From Rhizobium sp. FKL33 (GTDB lineage Bacteria > Pseudomonadota > Alphaproteobacteria > Rhizobiales > Rhizobiaceae): DNA of 64,000 nt. Under the pieces are notes generated by a model. That model had not been told where the DNA came from, ran no database searches, and was given only the letters and a program-made list of their open reading frames with translations. Positions 24,655 through 35,295 of the stretch are shown here, in pieces; within the stretch, counting starts at the first letter, position 1, and each line of letters begins with the position of its first letter. The DNA lies in the NCBI RefSeq assembly GCF_005222915.1, contig NZ_STFX01000010.1:1-64000 (forward strand), written 5' to 3'. The position numbers and the translations under genes were made by a program.

Positions 24655-26154
24655 ATGAAAGACAGTTTGAGGAAATCATATCTGGCTTCGATCACGGACA
24701 AGTTCGTCCGCGGCCAGATGGGCCGGCGCGACTTCCTGCGCGCGGCCGGAAAGCTCGGTTTGGGCGCAGGCGCGCTCGGCATGGGGTTCGGCAATCGCCC
24801 ATTCAGCATGGTCTCCAGCGCCCAGGCCGCCGAACAGTTGACGCCCAACCCGGAAATCCTCGCCTGGCTCAAGGACGTCGGCAAGCCGTTCGCCGGCACG
24901 ACGCTGAAGCTCGCGACGGAATCGACGCCGCCGTCCAACGCCATCAACAGCCAGCTGAAGAAGTACTTTGAGGAAGCCACCGGCATCAAGGTCGAGATCG
25001 AAGTCCTGCCGCTCGAACAGGTGCTGCAGAAGCTGACGCTCGACGTCGCCTCTTCGCTCGGCACCTATGACCTCTACTATATCGACCAGAGCTGGGCGGC
25101 GAGCTTCAGCCAGGACGTGTTCGACCCGCGCGAACAATATTCCGGCAAGGCCGATCTCGCCATGCCCAACTACAATCTCGACGACTTCCTGCCGGCGCTG
25201 GTGGACGGGATTGCAAAATACGAGGATCGCTGGGTCGGCGTGCCCTATGACATCCCGATCTTCATCATGATCTACCGCAAGGACATCTACGAGAAGTTCA
25301 AGCTCAAGGCGCCGGAGACGCTGGAAGAGCTGTACAGCAACTCCAAGATCATCACCGACGAGATGGGGCCGACCGTCTATGGCACCACGGGCCAGATGAA
25401 GTCGGGACATTACAGTCTCGAATGCGACTGGACGGCCTGGCTCTGGGGCCATGGCGGCTCGATCTTCGGACCTGACGGCCAGTTCACCGGCAATGACGAA
25501 AGAGGCATCGCCGCGATGGAATACTGGAGCAAGCTCAAGGCCACCATGCCTCCGGGCGTCGATGGCTGGACCTGGGACGGTCAGGGTCAGTCGGTGGCCC
25601 AGGGCGTTGCGGCTTCCATGCTCTCTTGGGGCGAGTTCTTCCCCTATTTCGACGATCCGACCCAGACCAAGGTTTCCGGTCTCTGCGAAGTGGCGGTGCC
25701 GCCGCGCGCCTCGTCGCTGCGCACGGTCAAGGAAACCGGTTACGGCGAAATCCCCGGCGTCGGCCATCAGGGCGGCTCCTCGCTCGCCGTTTCCCGTTAC
25801 TCCAAGAACCCGGACGCCGCCTGGATCTTCATGCAATGGGCGACCTGCGCAGACACCCAGGCGCTGATCACCACGCTCGGCGGCGGCACCGGCCCGACGC
25901 GGTCGTCGGTTTATGACGATCCGCGCGTGCTCGCCAATGCCCGTGTCGGCGCCGGCACCACCCGCCACCTGCCGGTGGTGCGCGAAACCATCGCCAAGCA
26001 TATGGGCTCCGAGCCGGATCTTCCGGAATGGGCGCAGCTGTCGAGCGACACGATCCCGGTCGGGCTCGGCAAGTATTTCGCCGGCAATTACGGTTCTCCC
26101 AAGGAAGCCATGGACGACATCGCCAAGCAGGTCGGCGAAGTCCTCAAGGGCTGA
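24655..26154 (+). CDS. Tat-exported carbohydrate/polyol-binding protein of the CUT1 importer
   Basis: 499 residues. The N-terminus carries a twin-arginine motif, GRRDFLRAAGKLGLGAGALG, with an AQAA cleavage region near residue 59, so folded export is likely. The mature part is a family 1 extracellular binding protein (for example VLPLEQVLQKLTLDVASSLG, YDLYYIDQSWAASF). Placed after both permeases and before the SDR and ATPase genes, with a 9-bp GC hairpin right behind it. GGAGGAG ribosome site. Ligand inferred to be the polyol or sugar degraded by the flanking enzymes. Confidence 0.92.
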   Translation: MKDSLRKSYLASITDKFVRGQMGRRDFLRAAGKLGLGAGALGMGFGNRPFSMVSSAQAAEQLTPNPEILAWLKDVGKPFAGTTLKLATESTPPSNAINSQLKKYFEEATGIKVEIEVLPLEQVLQKLTLDVASSLGTYDLYYIDQSWAASFSQDVFDPREQYSGKADLAMPNYNLDDFLPALVDGIAKYEDRWVGVPYDIPIFIMIYRKDIYEKFKLKAPETLEELYSNSKIITDEMGPTVYGTTGQMKSGHYSLECDWTAWLWGHGGSIFGPDGQFTGNDERGIAAMEYWSKLKATMPPGVDGWTWDGQGQSVAQGVAASMLSWGEFFPYFDDPTQTKVSGLCEVAVPPRASSLRTVKETGYGEIPGVGHQGGSSLAVSRYSKNPDAAWIFMQWATCADTQALITTLGGGTGPTRSSVYDDPRVLANARVGAGTTRHLPVVRETIAKHMGSEPDLPEWAQLSSDTIPVGLGKYFAGNYGSPKEAMDDIAKQVGEVLKG

Positions 26155-26165
26155 TCCTGCGAAGC

Positions 26166-26193
26166 GGGCGCGGGGGGATTATCTCCCGCGCCC
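26166..26193 (+). other. Stable hairpin behind the CUT1 binding-protein gene
   Basis: GGGCGCGGG at 26166-26174 pairs perfectly with CCCGCGCCC at 26185-26193, with a 10-base loop, 12 bases after the stop codon. No T-run follows. It probably protects the upstream binding-protein message. Confidence 0.65.
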
Positions 26194-26232
26194 GGTCCCT
26201 GGTGTTGAACAGCAGCAATCCGAGAGTCTGAC

Positions 26233-26958
26233 ATGACAAGCAAACCTCTGATCGCCATCACTGGCGCAAGCTCCGGCATCGGCGAGGCGACCGCCCGGGC
26301 CTTCTCCGCTGCAGGCCATCCTCTGCTCCTGATGGCGCGCCGTCTGGATAGGCTGGAAGCGCTCGGTCTGCCGAATGCGGTGCTGAAAAAGGTCGATGTG
26401 CGCGATCGCGCCGCAATTGCAGACGCCGTGCGCGATGCGGAAGCGCTCCACGGTCCCGTGGACATGATGTTCGCCAATGCCGGCATCGCCCGGCTGGGCG
26501 ACATCGCCAAACAGCCGCCCGAAGAATGGGACGAGATGATCGACATCAACGCCAAGGGCGTGATGAACAGCGTGCATGCGGTGCTGAACGGCATGATCGC
26601 CCGCAAGACCGGCACGCTGATGATGATGAGCTCGATCGCCGGCCGGAAGGTCTATCCCGATCACACCGTCTATTGCGGCACGAAATATTTCGTCCATGCG
26701 ATCTCGGAAAGCCTGCGCGCCTATCTCGCGCCGCATGATGTGAGGGTGATCGTGCTGTCGCCGGGGATCATCGACACCGAAGTGCTCGACCATGTGAAGG
26801 ATGAGACGACGCTCGCCAATTACAAGGCCAACAAGGCGGCCATCGGCGGCGGCATATCGGCCGACATCGTCGCGCAACTGATCCTCGACGCCTACCAACT
26901 GCCGCAACGGGCCATCGTGCAGGAAATCGTCATTACGCCGACCCGGCAGACATACTGA
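26233..26958 (+). CDS. Short-chain dehydrogenase/reductase
   Basis: 241 residues, classical SDR. Cofactor motif ITGASSGIGEATARAF, with RRLD after the second strand suggesting NADP preference. NAG motif FANAGIARLG, catalytic Ser in MMSSIAGRK and Tyr/Lys in YCGTKYFVHA. The family (YdfG-like) oxidises or reduces polyols and hydroxy acids. Sitting between the binding protein and the ATPase of a CUT1 importer, it likely acts on the imported polyol or its keto form. Confidence 0.88.
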   Translation: MTSKPLIAITGASSGIGEATARAFSAAGHPLLLMARRLDRLEALGLPNAVLKKVDVRDRAAIADAVRDAEALHGPVDMMFANAGIARLGDIAKQPPEEWDEMIDINAKGVMNSVHAVLNGMIARKTGTLMMMSSIAGRKVYPDHTVYCGTKYFVHAISESLRAYLAPHDVRVIVLSPGIIDTEVLDHVKDETTLANYKANKAAIGGGISADIVAQLILDAYQLPQRAIVQEIVITPTRQTY

Positions 26959-26990
26959 CGCGCAGACCTTCTCATTGATTGGAATTCGAC

Positions 26991-28055
<1,065 letters not shown>

Positions 28056-28114
28056 AGAGCCAGAAAACTGACAGTGATCCCGCCGGTCGCCGCGCGGGCA
28101 GGAAGGATATTGCC

Positions 28115-30163
28115 ATGAAATCGAGATGGAACGACGGCGATTTCGCCTCCGTGGTGCAGGCCTATGTCGACAAGGGCGTCAATCGGGATCTCGCGATCCG
28201 CACCTATACGACGCGGCTGCTCGGCCAGGATCCGGAGCTCGTGCTGCATGGCGGCGGCAACACCTCCGTCAAGACTGTGATCGCCGATCGCGACGGCTCC
28301 GACGTCGACGTCCTCTGCGTCAAGGGTAGCGGCTGGGACATGGGCGTGATCGAACCGCAGGGCCTGCCGGCGGTTCGACTCAAGTCGCTTCAGGACCTGG
28401 TGAAATTCGACAGTCTCTCTGATGAAGACATGGTGATGTTGCAGCGGCGGCTTCTGCTCGATCCCGCCGCGCCCAATCCTTCGGTCGAAGCCATTCTTCA
28501 CGCCATCCTGCCGTTCAAGCATATCGATCACACCCATGCCAACGCCATCGTCTCCCTGACCAATCAGCCGCATGGCGAAGAGCTGGTGCGGGAGCTTTTT
28601 CCTGACAGCATCATCGTGCCCTATGTCATGCCCGGCTTCGTGCTGGCGAAAGTCTGCGACGAGGCGTTTCGCGCCCAGCCGTGGGGCGACGGCATGATCC
28701 TGCTCAAGCACGGGATCTTCACCTGGTCGGAAGATCCGCGCGAGGCCTATGAGGACATGATCGCCAAGATCGACACGGCGGAACGCCGGCTGGCGCGGGG
28801 AATTGCGCGACCGTTCAAATCCTCTCCGGTGGTCAAGCCTGTTGCCGCAGCCGAAGACATTGCGCCCATTCTGCGGGGCGCCATCGCCATCGATGCCGGG
28901 CGGGAAGGGGCGCCGAAGCGGTTCATCCTCGATCACCGTGCAAGCGAAAAGATCCTCGACTTCTGCAATGCCGACAAGGTCGGCGATCTCGTGCGCCGCG
29001 GCAATGCGACGCCCGAGCACGTGCTGCATATCAAGCGCTACGGCGTCGCGCTGCCTGCGCCCGATCCTGAAAAGCTGGACGATTGGGCGCGGGATGTCCG
29101 CGCCGCCGTCGCCCGCTATGCGGAGGAGTACAAAGCCTATTTCGCGCGCAACAATGCGCGGGTCGGCGGCATCAAGACCATGCTCGATCCGATGCCGCGC
29201 GTCTTCTATGTCCAGGGCGTCGGCCTGTTCGCCGCCGGTCCGACCGCCAAGAATGCGCGCATCGCCGCTGATGTCGCCGAGGCGACCATCGACGTGATCA
29301 CCAAGGCCGAGGGCATCGAGGCGTTCGAAGCTCTGTCCGAAGAAGATCTGTTCGACATCGAATATTGGTCGCTGGAGCAGGCCAAGCTCGCGAAATCCGT
29401 CGAAAAACCATTGACCCGCCAGGTGGCTGTGGTCACGGGCGGGGCCGGCGGCCTGGGTCTTGCGATCGCCAAGGCGCTGAAAGCCGATGGCGCAGAAGTG
29501 GTTCTCGTCGACATCGCCGAAGAGGCGGTGAAAGCCGAAGCCAAAAAGCTGGGCGGGGTCGGCGTCGTGTGCGACGTGACGGACCCGGTTTCGGTGAGCA
29601 CGGCGATCGGCAAGGCGGTAAGCGCCTTTGGCGGCGTCGACATCGTCATTTCCAATGCCGGCGCCGCTTTCCAGGGCAAGCTCCTGGAGGTATCGGACGA
29701 TATCTTCCGCAAGTCGATGGATCTCAATTTCTGGAGCCATCAACTCGTGTCGCGGGAAGCGGCGAAAGTGATGCGCAAGCAGGGCACGGGCGGCGCGATT
29801 GTCTTCAATATCTCCAAGCAGGCCGTCAATCCCGGCGCAGAGTTTGCGCCCTATGGAACGGCGAAGGCTGCAGCGCTGGCGCTGATGCGCCATTCGGCCA
29901 TCGAATACGGGCCGATGGGGGTGACCTGCAACGCCGTCAACGCCGACCGCATCCGCACCGGCCTGATGACGGACGCCATGGTCGAGGAACGTAGCCGCGC
30001 GCGCGGCGTCACGCCGCATGATTATATGCGCGGCAATCTTCTCGGTCGCGAGGTGACGGGCGAGGATGTGGCGGAGGCGTTTCTGCATCTCGCCAAGGCC
30101 CGCGCCACCACCGGCGCCGTGGTCACCGTCGATGGCGGCAATGTCGCCGCGATGATGCGGTGA
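28115..30163 (+). CDS. Bifunctional class II aldolase/short-chain dehydrogenase fusion
   Basis: 682 residues. The N-terminal half (about 1-400) is a class II aldolase of the FucA/RhaD type: LVLHGGGNTSVK binds phosphate, and HIDHTHANAIVSL plus LLKHGIFTWSEDPREAYE supply metal ligands. The C-terminal half (about 425-682) is an SDR: VVTGGAGGLGLAIAKAL, ISNAGAAFQG, NISKQA and YGTAKAAALALM. Rhizobial rhamnose enzymes with this fusion split rhamnulose-1-phosphate to DHAP and lactaldehyde and oxidise the latter. Here no rhamnose isomerase is nearby, so another ketose phosphate is likely. GGAAGG ribosome site. Confidence 0.9.
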   Translation: MKSRWNDGDFASVVQAYVDKGVNRDLAIRTYTTRLLGQDPELVLHGGGNTSVKTVIADRDGSDVDVLCVKGSGWDMGVIEPQGLPAVRLKSLQDLVKFDSLSDEDMVMLQRRLLLDPAAPNPSVEAILHAILPFKHIDHTHANAIVSLTNQPHGEELVRELFPDSIIVPYVMPGFVLAKVCDEAFRAQPWGDGMILLKHGIFTWSEDPREAYEDMIAKIDTAERRLARGIARPFKSSPVVKPVAAAEDIAPILRGAIAIDAGREGAPKRFILDHRASEKILDFCNADKVGDLVRRGNATPEHVLHIKRYGVALPAPDPEKLDDWARDVRAAVARYAEEYKAYFARNNARVGGIKTMLDPMPRVFYVQGVGLFAAGPTAKNARIAADVAEATIDVITKAEGIEAFEALSEEDLFDIEYWSLEQAKLAKSVEKPLTRQVAVVTGGAGGLGLAIAKALKADGAEVVLVDIAEEAVKAEAKKLGGVGVVCDVTDPVSVSTAIGKAVSAFGGVDIVISNAGAAFQGKLLEVSDDIFRKSMDLNFWSHQLVSREAAKVMRKQGTGGAIVFNISKQAVNPGAEFAPYGTAKAAALALMRHSAIEYGPMGVTCNAVNADRIRTGLMTDAMVEERSRARGVTPHDYMRGNLLGREVTGEDVAEAFLHLAKARATTGAVVTVDGGNVAAMMR

Positions 30164-30170
30164 GGGCGCC

Positions 30171-31202
30171 ATGGCCAAGATCGTGATCATCGGCGCCGGC
30201 GTCATGGGCTCGGCGCTTTCGGTTCCGGCGGCTGACAACGGCCATGCAGTGACGCTGGTCGGTTCGCCGCTCGACGACGGCATCATCGACCTTTTGCGAG
30301 CCCCTGGCGGCGTGCATCCGAAACTGGACGCGCCATTGCCGGCCAGGATCAGGCCCGAGACGTGTGCTGAGCTCGATCCGTCGGAACTTGATGACGCCGA
30401 TATCATTGTCGCGGGCGTCAGCAGTCCGGGTATAGACTGGTTCGTGGACTATGTCGAACAGCGGCTGTCGCGTTCGAAGCCGATCGCTTTCGTCACCAAG
30501 GGCCTCGATCTTCTCGACGGGCGACTGGCGACCTATGCGGATACTTTGCCGCGGCGCATGACGCGGATGCAGACATTCATCGGCATCGGCGGCCCTTGCA
30601 TCGCGCGGGAACTGGCCAATCGCAATCCAACGCTGTCGATCTATGGTAGCGCGGATCTCGGGGCCGCAAGTTGGCTTCGCGGCCTGATGCAGACGCCCTA
30701 TTACCGGCTTGCCACGACCACCGACGCCATCGGCGTCGAAGCCTGCGCCGCTTTGAAAAATTTCTACGCCATCGGCGTCAGCGCCATGCAGACGCGCTAC
30801 CCCGACGACAAGCGTACTGATGGGCAGTCAAAGAACCCGTGTGCAGGGGCTTTCTCCATGGCTGTTGCCGAGATAGCGGAAATCGTCAAGGCGATCGGCG
30901 GCGGCGCCGATACAGCCTTCGGATTGGCAGGTCTCGGAGATCTCCATGTCACCGTTGGGGGAGGGCGCAACAGTAGGCTCGGTCACGCCCTTGGCTCTGG
31001 CAGAACGGTCTCCGCATCGCTTGCTACCGAACTCGCTGGCGAAACCGTCGAAGGCGTGGACACCGCGCGGATGCTGGCGCTTTGGATGAAGGAGAAAGAG
31101 CGTATGACCCGCCGTTTCCCGCTCGGCGCCGCTATCATCAAAGCGATTGCCGAGAACGGGGGGCTCGATTTCGATTTTTCTGAGCTCGACTTCGAACAAT
31201 GA
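30171..31202 (+). CDS. NAD(P)-dependent glycerol-3-phosphate dehydrogenase-like protein (GpsA family)
   Basis: 343 residues. Cofactor motif KIVIIGAGVMGSALSVPAA, then FVTKGLDLLDGR, IGGPCIARELANRNPTLSI and the catalytic-Lys region ACAALKNFYAIGVS, with FGLAGLGDLHVTVGGGRN. All are hallmarks of GpsA, which interconverts glycerol-3-phosphate and DHAP. Some text (SVPAADNGHAVTLVGSPLDD) departs from biosynthetic GpsA, suggesting a specialised paralogue for the polyol pathway. It is seven bases behind the aldolase fusion and ends the plus-strand locus. Confidence 0.87.
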   Translation: MAKIVIIGAGVMGSALSVPAADNGHAVTLVGSPLDDGIIDLLRAPGGVHPKLDAPLPARIRPETCAELDPSELDDADIIVAGVSSPGIDWFVDYVEQRLSRSKPIAFVTKGLDLLDGRLATYADTLPRRMTRMQTFIGIGGPCIARELANRNPTLSIYGSADLGAASWLRGLMQTPYYRLATTTDAIGVEACAALKNFYAIGVSAMQTRYPDDKRTDGQSKNPCAGAFSMAVAEIAEIVKAIGGGADTAFGLAGLGDLHVTVGGGRNSRLGHALGSGRTVSASLATELAGETVEGVDTARMLALWMKEKERMTRRFPLGAAIIKAIAENGGLDFDFSELDFEQ

Positions 31203-31448
31203 CTGCTGGAATTGGCCCCGAACGCCTTTATGCAATTCGGCCGCGTACTAACCCAAGATAGGTTCGATCACCTCTGCATGGAGCTGGCAAGCTGCTTTCC
31301 TGCTCCATCAGCGCGGAGCCGCATAGGCAGAAGAGGATTGCGATGGATGTGAATTGCCACACTTCATCACCCGCTGCGCTATACTGTCGCTCAGCCTTCG
31401 AAGGAACCGTGGCCGAATGCCAACATGCATCGATCTTATCGGTGCGCG

Positions 31449-32513
31449 CTAAGCCGCCAATCCAATCGTATGCTCGCGGGCCCAGGACAGCATCACCTCG
31501 TCGCCTTCCGCGGTCTCCATCGGAGCCGAACTCGGAAGACCGACGCGGATCTCCTGCTCGCCACGCTGGATGAACAGGGTCGTCCAGTGACCGGAGAAGA
31601 GACGGCGCGTGAGCCGTCCCGTCAGTCGGTTCAACTCCCCTGATGTCGGATTGGTCGGGGCGGTGATGGCGATCCGTTCGGGGCGGACCAGACAATGCGC
31701 GGCGGCGCCGTTCGGTCCGGTCTTGGCGTCGGCAGCGGCCAGAATTTTGACGCCGTCTTGGAGCTCGACTGCCCCATCCGCCCAGCGTCCTTCGAAGATG
31801 TTGGCTTCACCCAGAAAGGTGGCGGCAAACAGCGTGTTGGGCCGGTGATAGATGTCGGCGGGCGCGCCTTCTTCGATCACCCGACCGCCGCTCAGAATGC
31901 CGATGCGGTCGCTCATCGTCAGGGCTTCTTCCTGGTCATGGGTGACGAAAATCGTGGTGACGCCGATCTCGCGCTGGATGCGTTTCAGCTCCACCTGCAT
32001 GTCCAGCCGCAGCGACTTGTCGAGTGCGCCGAGCGGCTCGTCGAGCAGCAGCACGCGCGGCTTGATGACGATGGCGCGGGCGAGCGCTACGCGCTGACGC
32101 TGGCCGCCCGAGAGCTGATTGGGCTTGCGATGCCCGAGCGCCGACAGTTGCACCAGTTCCAGCGCCTCGCCGACGCGCGTCTTGATCTCCTGCCGCGACA
32201 CGCCGCGGATTTCCAGCCCGAAGGCGACGTTGTCGAAGACGGTCATGTTGGGAAACAGCGCATAGCTCTGAAACACCATGCCGATATTGCGCTTTTCAAG
32301 CGGCACGCGCTCGACGCTTTCGCCGTTCATGGCGATGCGGCCCTGATCGGGATAATCGAAGCCGCCGATCATCCGCAATAGCGTGGTCTTGCCGCTGCCG
32401 GACGGGCCGAGCAAGGCGTAGAACCCGCCATCCTCGAAACGGATCGAGACATCGTCGAGCGCCTTGTAAATGCCGAAGCTGCGCGACAGATTGCTGACTT
32501 CCACGCTGGCCAT
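31449..32513 (-). CDS. Pot-type ABC transporter ATPase (PotA-like)
   Basis: 354 residues. Walker A GPSGSGKTTLLRM, Q-loop VFQSYALFPNMTV, signature LSGGQRQRVALARA, Walker B VLLLDEPLGALD, H-loop FVTHDQEEALTMSD, and a C-terminal TOBE domain (PERIAITAPTNP region). This belongs to the polyamine/thiamine/iron-type group. Its ATG shares one base with the upstream permease stop (TGATG). Last gene of the GntR-glycohydrolase-kinase-transporter operon. Confidence 0.92.
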   Translation of the reverse strand: MASVEVSNLSRSFGIYKALDDVSIRFEDGGFYALLGPSGSGKTTLLRMIGGFDYPDQGRIAMNGESVERVPLEKRNIGMVFQSYALFPNMTVFDNVAFGLEIRGVSRQEIKTRVGEALELVQLSALGHRKPNQLSGGQRQRVALARAIVIKPRVLLLDEPLGALDKSLRLDMQVELKRIQREIGVTTIFVTHDQEEALTMSDRIGILSGGRVIEEGAPADIYHRPNTLFAATFLGEANIFEGRWADGAVELQDGVKILAAADAKTGPNGAAAHCLVRPERIAITAPTNPTSGELNRLTGRLTRRLFSGHWTTLFIQRGEQEIRVGLPSSAPMETAEGDEVMLSWAREHTIGLAA

Positions 32514-33304
32514 CAGTCATTTCCTCCGAATTTGTAGAACCGCGCGGTGAATAGCATCACGCCCATGGAGAGCACGATGATCAGCGTCGACACGGCGTTG
32601 ATTTCGGGCGTGAAGCCCTTGCGGATGGCGGCGTAGATTTCGACGGGCAGGGTCGTCTCGCCCGGCGTCGCCAGGAAATAGGAAACGACGAACTGGTCGA
32701 AAGACACAGCGAAAGCGAAGAGGCCGCCCGCGATGACCCCCGGCGCGATCCAGGGAAGCGTGACGCGGCGCGTCACCTGCCATTGATTTGCGCCGAGCGA
32801 GCGGGCGGCCTCTTCGAGCTCCCGGGGAAACGTCTTGAGACGCGCATTCACCACGATGATCACATAAGGCAGCGCAAGCGCGACATGGCCGAGAATGATG
32901 GCATGCAATCCGCGGCCGATGCCTACGCCGAAGAAGAAGATCAGCATGGCGGTGCCGGTGATCAGCCAGGGAATGGCGATCGGCGGCAGCAACAGCGCCT
33001 GCAGGATTTTCTTGCCGGCGAACTCGTAGCGGAACAGCGCCAGAGACGCCGCCGTGCCGAGAGCAGTCGAAATCACCGTGGTCAGTGCGGCGATTTTCAG
33101 GCTGTTGAGCGCAGCCGAAATCAGCTGGTCGTCCTGCCACAGCGCCTCATACCAGGTCGTCGACCACTCGATCGGCAGCATGTAGAAGGGCGAGGCGTTG
33201 AACGACATCAGCGCCATGATCACGATTGGCAGATAGAGAAAGGCAAGCAGCACACCGACATAAAGCCGGCCAAGCGCATTGAGAAGCCGTGTGGTTGCGG
33301 TCAT
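32513..33304 (-). CDS. Pot-type ABC transporter permease 2 (PotC-like)
   Basis: 263 residues with six membrane segments, starting LYVGVLLAFLYLPIVIMALM, and the EAA loop LEEAARSLGANQWQVTRRVT. Shape and size fit PotC. The ATG at 33304 overlaps the permease 1 stop by four bases. Longer readings upstream merely overlap permease 1 in another frame. Confidence 0.92.
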   Translation of the reverse strand: MTATTRLLNALGRLYVGVLLAFLYLPIVIMALMSFNASPFYMLPIEWSTTWYEALWQDDQLISAALNSLKIAALTTVISTALGTAASLALFRYEFAGKKILQALLLPPIAIPWLITGTAMLIFFFGVGIGRGLHAIILGHVALALPYVIIVVNARLKTFPRELEEAARSLGANQWQVTRRVTLPWIAPGVIAGGLFAFAVSFDQFVVSYFLATPGETTLPVEIYAAIRKGFTPEINAVSTLIIVLSMGVMLFTARFYKFGGND

Positions 33305-34206
33305 GACGCCCTCCGCATCACGGGCGACGCCAGCGCCAGGATGATCAGCACGAGCCCGAGCAGAATGAAGGACAGCGCCGCGCCCAGCGGCCAGTTGAAC
33401 ACCGCCACGAACTGGTCCTCGATCACGGTGCCATAGAAAGTGCCGGTGCGGCCGCCGAGAATGCGCGGCTCCATGAACGAGCCGATCACCGGCACGAACA
33501 CCAGCACGGCGCCCGCCACCACGCCCGGCATGGACAATGGCAGGATGAGCCGACGGAGAATGGTGAAGCGCGAAGCGCCGAGCGACCGCGCAGCCTCGAT
33601 CAGGCTGTCGTCGATCGCCTGCAGGCTCAGATAGCAGGTGAGCACGATGTAGGGCACATAGGAATGCACCAGCCCGATGATGACGGCCGGATAGGAATAC
33701 ATGAGATCGATATTGATCTCGAAGGGCAGGATGGCGTTGAGCCACGTATCCAGAATGCCGCCGCTTCTGAGCACCATCGCCCAGGAGAAGACGCGGACCA
33801 GCCCGTTGCTCCAGAAGGGCAGGATGACGAGCAGGAAGATCATCTCGCGGCTGCGCCCCTTCAGCACTTTCGCCAGCACGAAAGCAGTGGGGAAGCCGAG
33901 GACAAGGCACCAGAAGGTCACTTCCAGCGCCAGCCTGAGCGAGGCGAGAAGCAGTGTCGCGTAAATGCCGGTCGAGAAGAAGGCGGCATAGTTGGCGAGC
34001 GTCAGCGTCCATGGCTTGCCGGACAGCGGCAGGTCGGTGACGAAGCTGAAGAAGATCATCGCCGACAGCGGCAGAAAAATTGCCACTGTCAGCCAGAGAT
34101 AGGCGGGAGCGAGCAGCGGCGCCGCCTTCGCGCCATCGGAGATGCGTCCATTGCCGCCCCCGAGGGCTGACGACGCCACAGCTGTTCCCGCCTGTCCCAC
34201 TGTCAT
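33301..34206 (-). CDS. Pot-type ABC transporter permease 1 (PotB-like)
   Basis: 301 residues. The first membrane helix lies in LAPAYLWLTVAIFLPLSAMI, and the EAA motif is IEAARSLGASRFTILRRLIL. PotB-like. Both ends overlap neighbours by four bases (binding protein upstream, permease 2 downstream), so the transporter is a tightly coupled unit. Confidence 0.92.
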   Translation of the reverse strand: MTVGQAGTAVASSALGGGNGRISDGAKAAPLLAPAYLWLTVAIFLPLSAMIFFSFVTDLPLSGKPWTLTLANYAAFFSTGIYATLLLASLRLALEVTFWCLVLGFPTAFVLAKVLKGRSREMIFLLVILPFWSNGLVRVFSWAMVLRSGGILDTWLNAILPFEINIDLMYSYPAVIIGLVHSYVPYIVLTCYLSLQAIDDSLIEAARSLGASRFTILRRLILPLSMPGVVAGAVLVFVPVIGSFMEPRILGGRTGTFYGTVIEDQFVAVFNWPLGAALSFILLGLVLIILALASPVMRRAS

Positions 34207-35252
34207 TTCACGTTGACCTTCAGTTCCTGCCAGAGCTGGAGGTACTTTTCGCGGTCGGCGTCGGACACCGGCGCCTGGAACTGGATGCGGGCCGCAACAG
34301 CCGGATCACCCATGACGGTGCGGTTGAAGGCGTCTGCCGGAAGGCCTGCGACCGCCTTGGTGTTGGCGGACACCGGCGCGCCGACCTTCGTGTCCCACTC
34401 GATATAGAACGCGGGATCGATCATGTAGTTGATGAAGGCTTCCGCGCCCTCGGCATTCTTCGAGCCTTTCGGGATCGAGAAGGCGTCGAGCCAGCCGACC
34501 GCGCCTTCTTCCGGAACGACGAAGGTCACTGGCAGCTTGAAGTTCTTCTTGGCGCGACCGGCCGAGCCGCTCCAATAGGTTCCGACATCGATCTGGTTGG
34601 CGGCGACCATCTGGTTCCAGTCGTTTTCGGCGCTCCAGAAGGTGCGGATCTGCGGCATCAGCGAGGCGAGCTTCGCCTTGACGGCGTCGAGATCCTTGAT
34701 GTCGTTGATGTTCTGGCCGCTGGCGATCGCGCCGAACTGGATGGCTTCGAGCGCATCGTCACGCAGCACGACGCGACCCTTATGCGCCGGATCCCACATC
34801 ACCTGAATGGAGGTCGGCGTCTTGTCGAAGGCCTTGTCGTTGACGGCGATCGAGGTCAATCCCCAGACCCAGGGAACGCCATAAACCTTGCCATCGTGAT
34901 TGAGCATCGGCGACTTGGCTTTTTCCTCCCCGAGATCGGCGTAATTGCCGATCTTGGAGACGTCGATCGGCTCGATCAGCCCTTCCTTGAAGGCCTGGTC
35001 ATTGAAGGCTGCGTTGATCATCACCACGTCGTAAAGACCCGGATTGGTGCGCAGCTTGGTGAGCATTTCCTGCTCGGAATTGAAAAAATCGTTGATGACC
35101 TTGTGGCCGGTGGCCTTTTCAAAGGCTGCGATGGCCCAGGGCTCATCGGCGCCGTAGCCCTTCCAGTTCAAGACATGGACGTCGCCGGCGAGCGCGGTTT
35201 GCGATAGCACGGCAAGCATGGCGGTCGCCGCCAGTTTGGCGAATAGTTTCAT
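34203..35252 (-). CDS. Periplasmic binding protein of Pot-type importer (PotD-like)
   Basis: 349 residues. Sec signal peptide MKLFAKLAATAMLAVLSQTA with cleavage near ALAGD, then VHVLNWKGYGADEPWAIAAF, the PotD/PotF family opening. No Tat motif. Unlike the other binding proteins of this window, its gene directly overlaps a permease and has no hairpin behind it. Located after PfkB and ADP-ribosylglycohydrolase-type genes, its ligand is probably an N-riboside or a related glycosylated compound, not a plain polyamine; this is inference from context. Confidence 0.9.
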   Translation of the reverse strand: MKLFAKLAATAMLAVLSQTALAGDVHVLNWKGYGADEPWAIAAFEKATGHKVINDFFNSEQEMLTKLRTNPGLYDVVMINAAFNDQAFKEGLIEPIDVSKIGNYADLGEEKAKSPMLNHDGKVYGVPWVWGLTSIAVNDKAFDKTPTSIQVMWDPAHKGRVVLRDDALEAIQFGAIASGQNINDIKDLDAVKAKLASLMPQIRTFWSAENDWNQMVAANQIDVGTYWSGSAGRAKKNFKLPVTFVVPEEGAVGWLDAFSIPKGSKNAEGAEAFINYMIDPAFYIEWDTKVGAPVSANTKAVAGLPADAFNRTVMGDPAVAARIQFQAPVSDADREKYLQLWQELKVNVK

Positions 35253-35295
35253 GGCATTCTCCTCTCAGTCGCAACGCGCGTTGTTCCCGGTTTTT

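Noticed and set aside
31203-31448. Small gene or terminator in the convergent gap after the GpsA-like gene
   Set aside because: Only a 7-bp stem with a 16-base loop and no T-run, and no frame with a ribosome site; nothing supportable.
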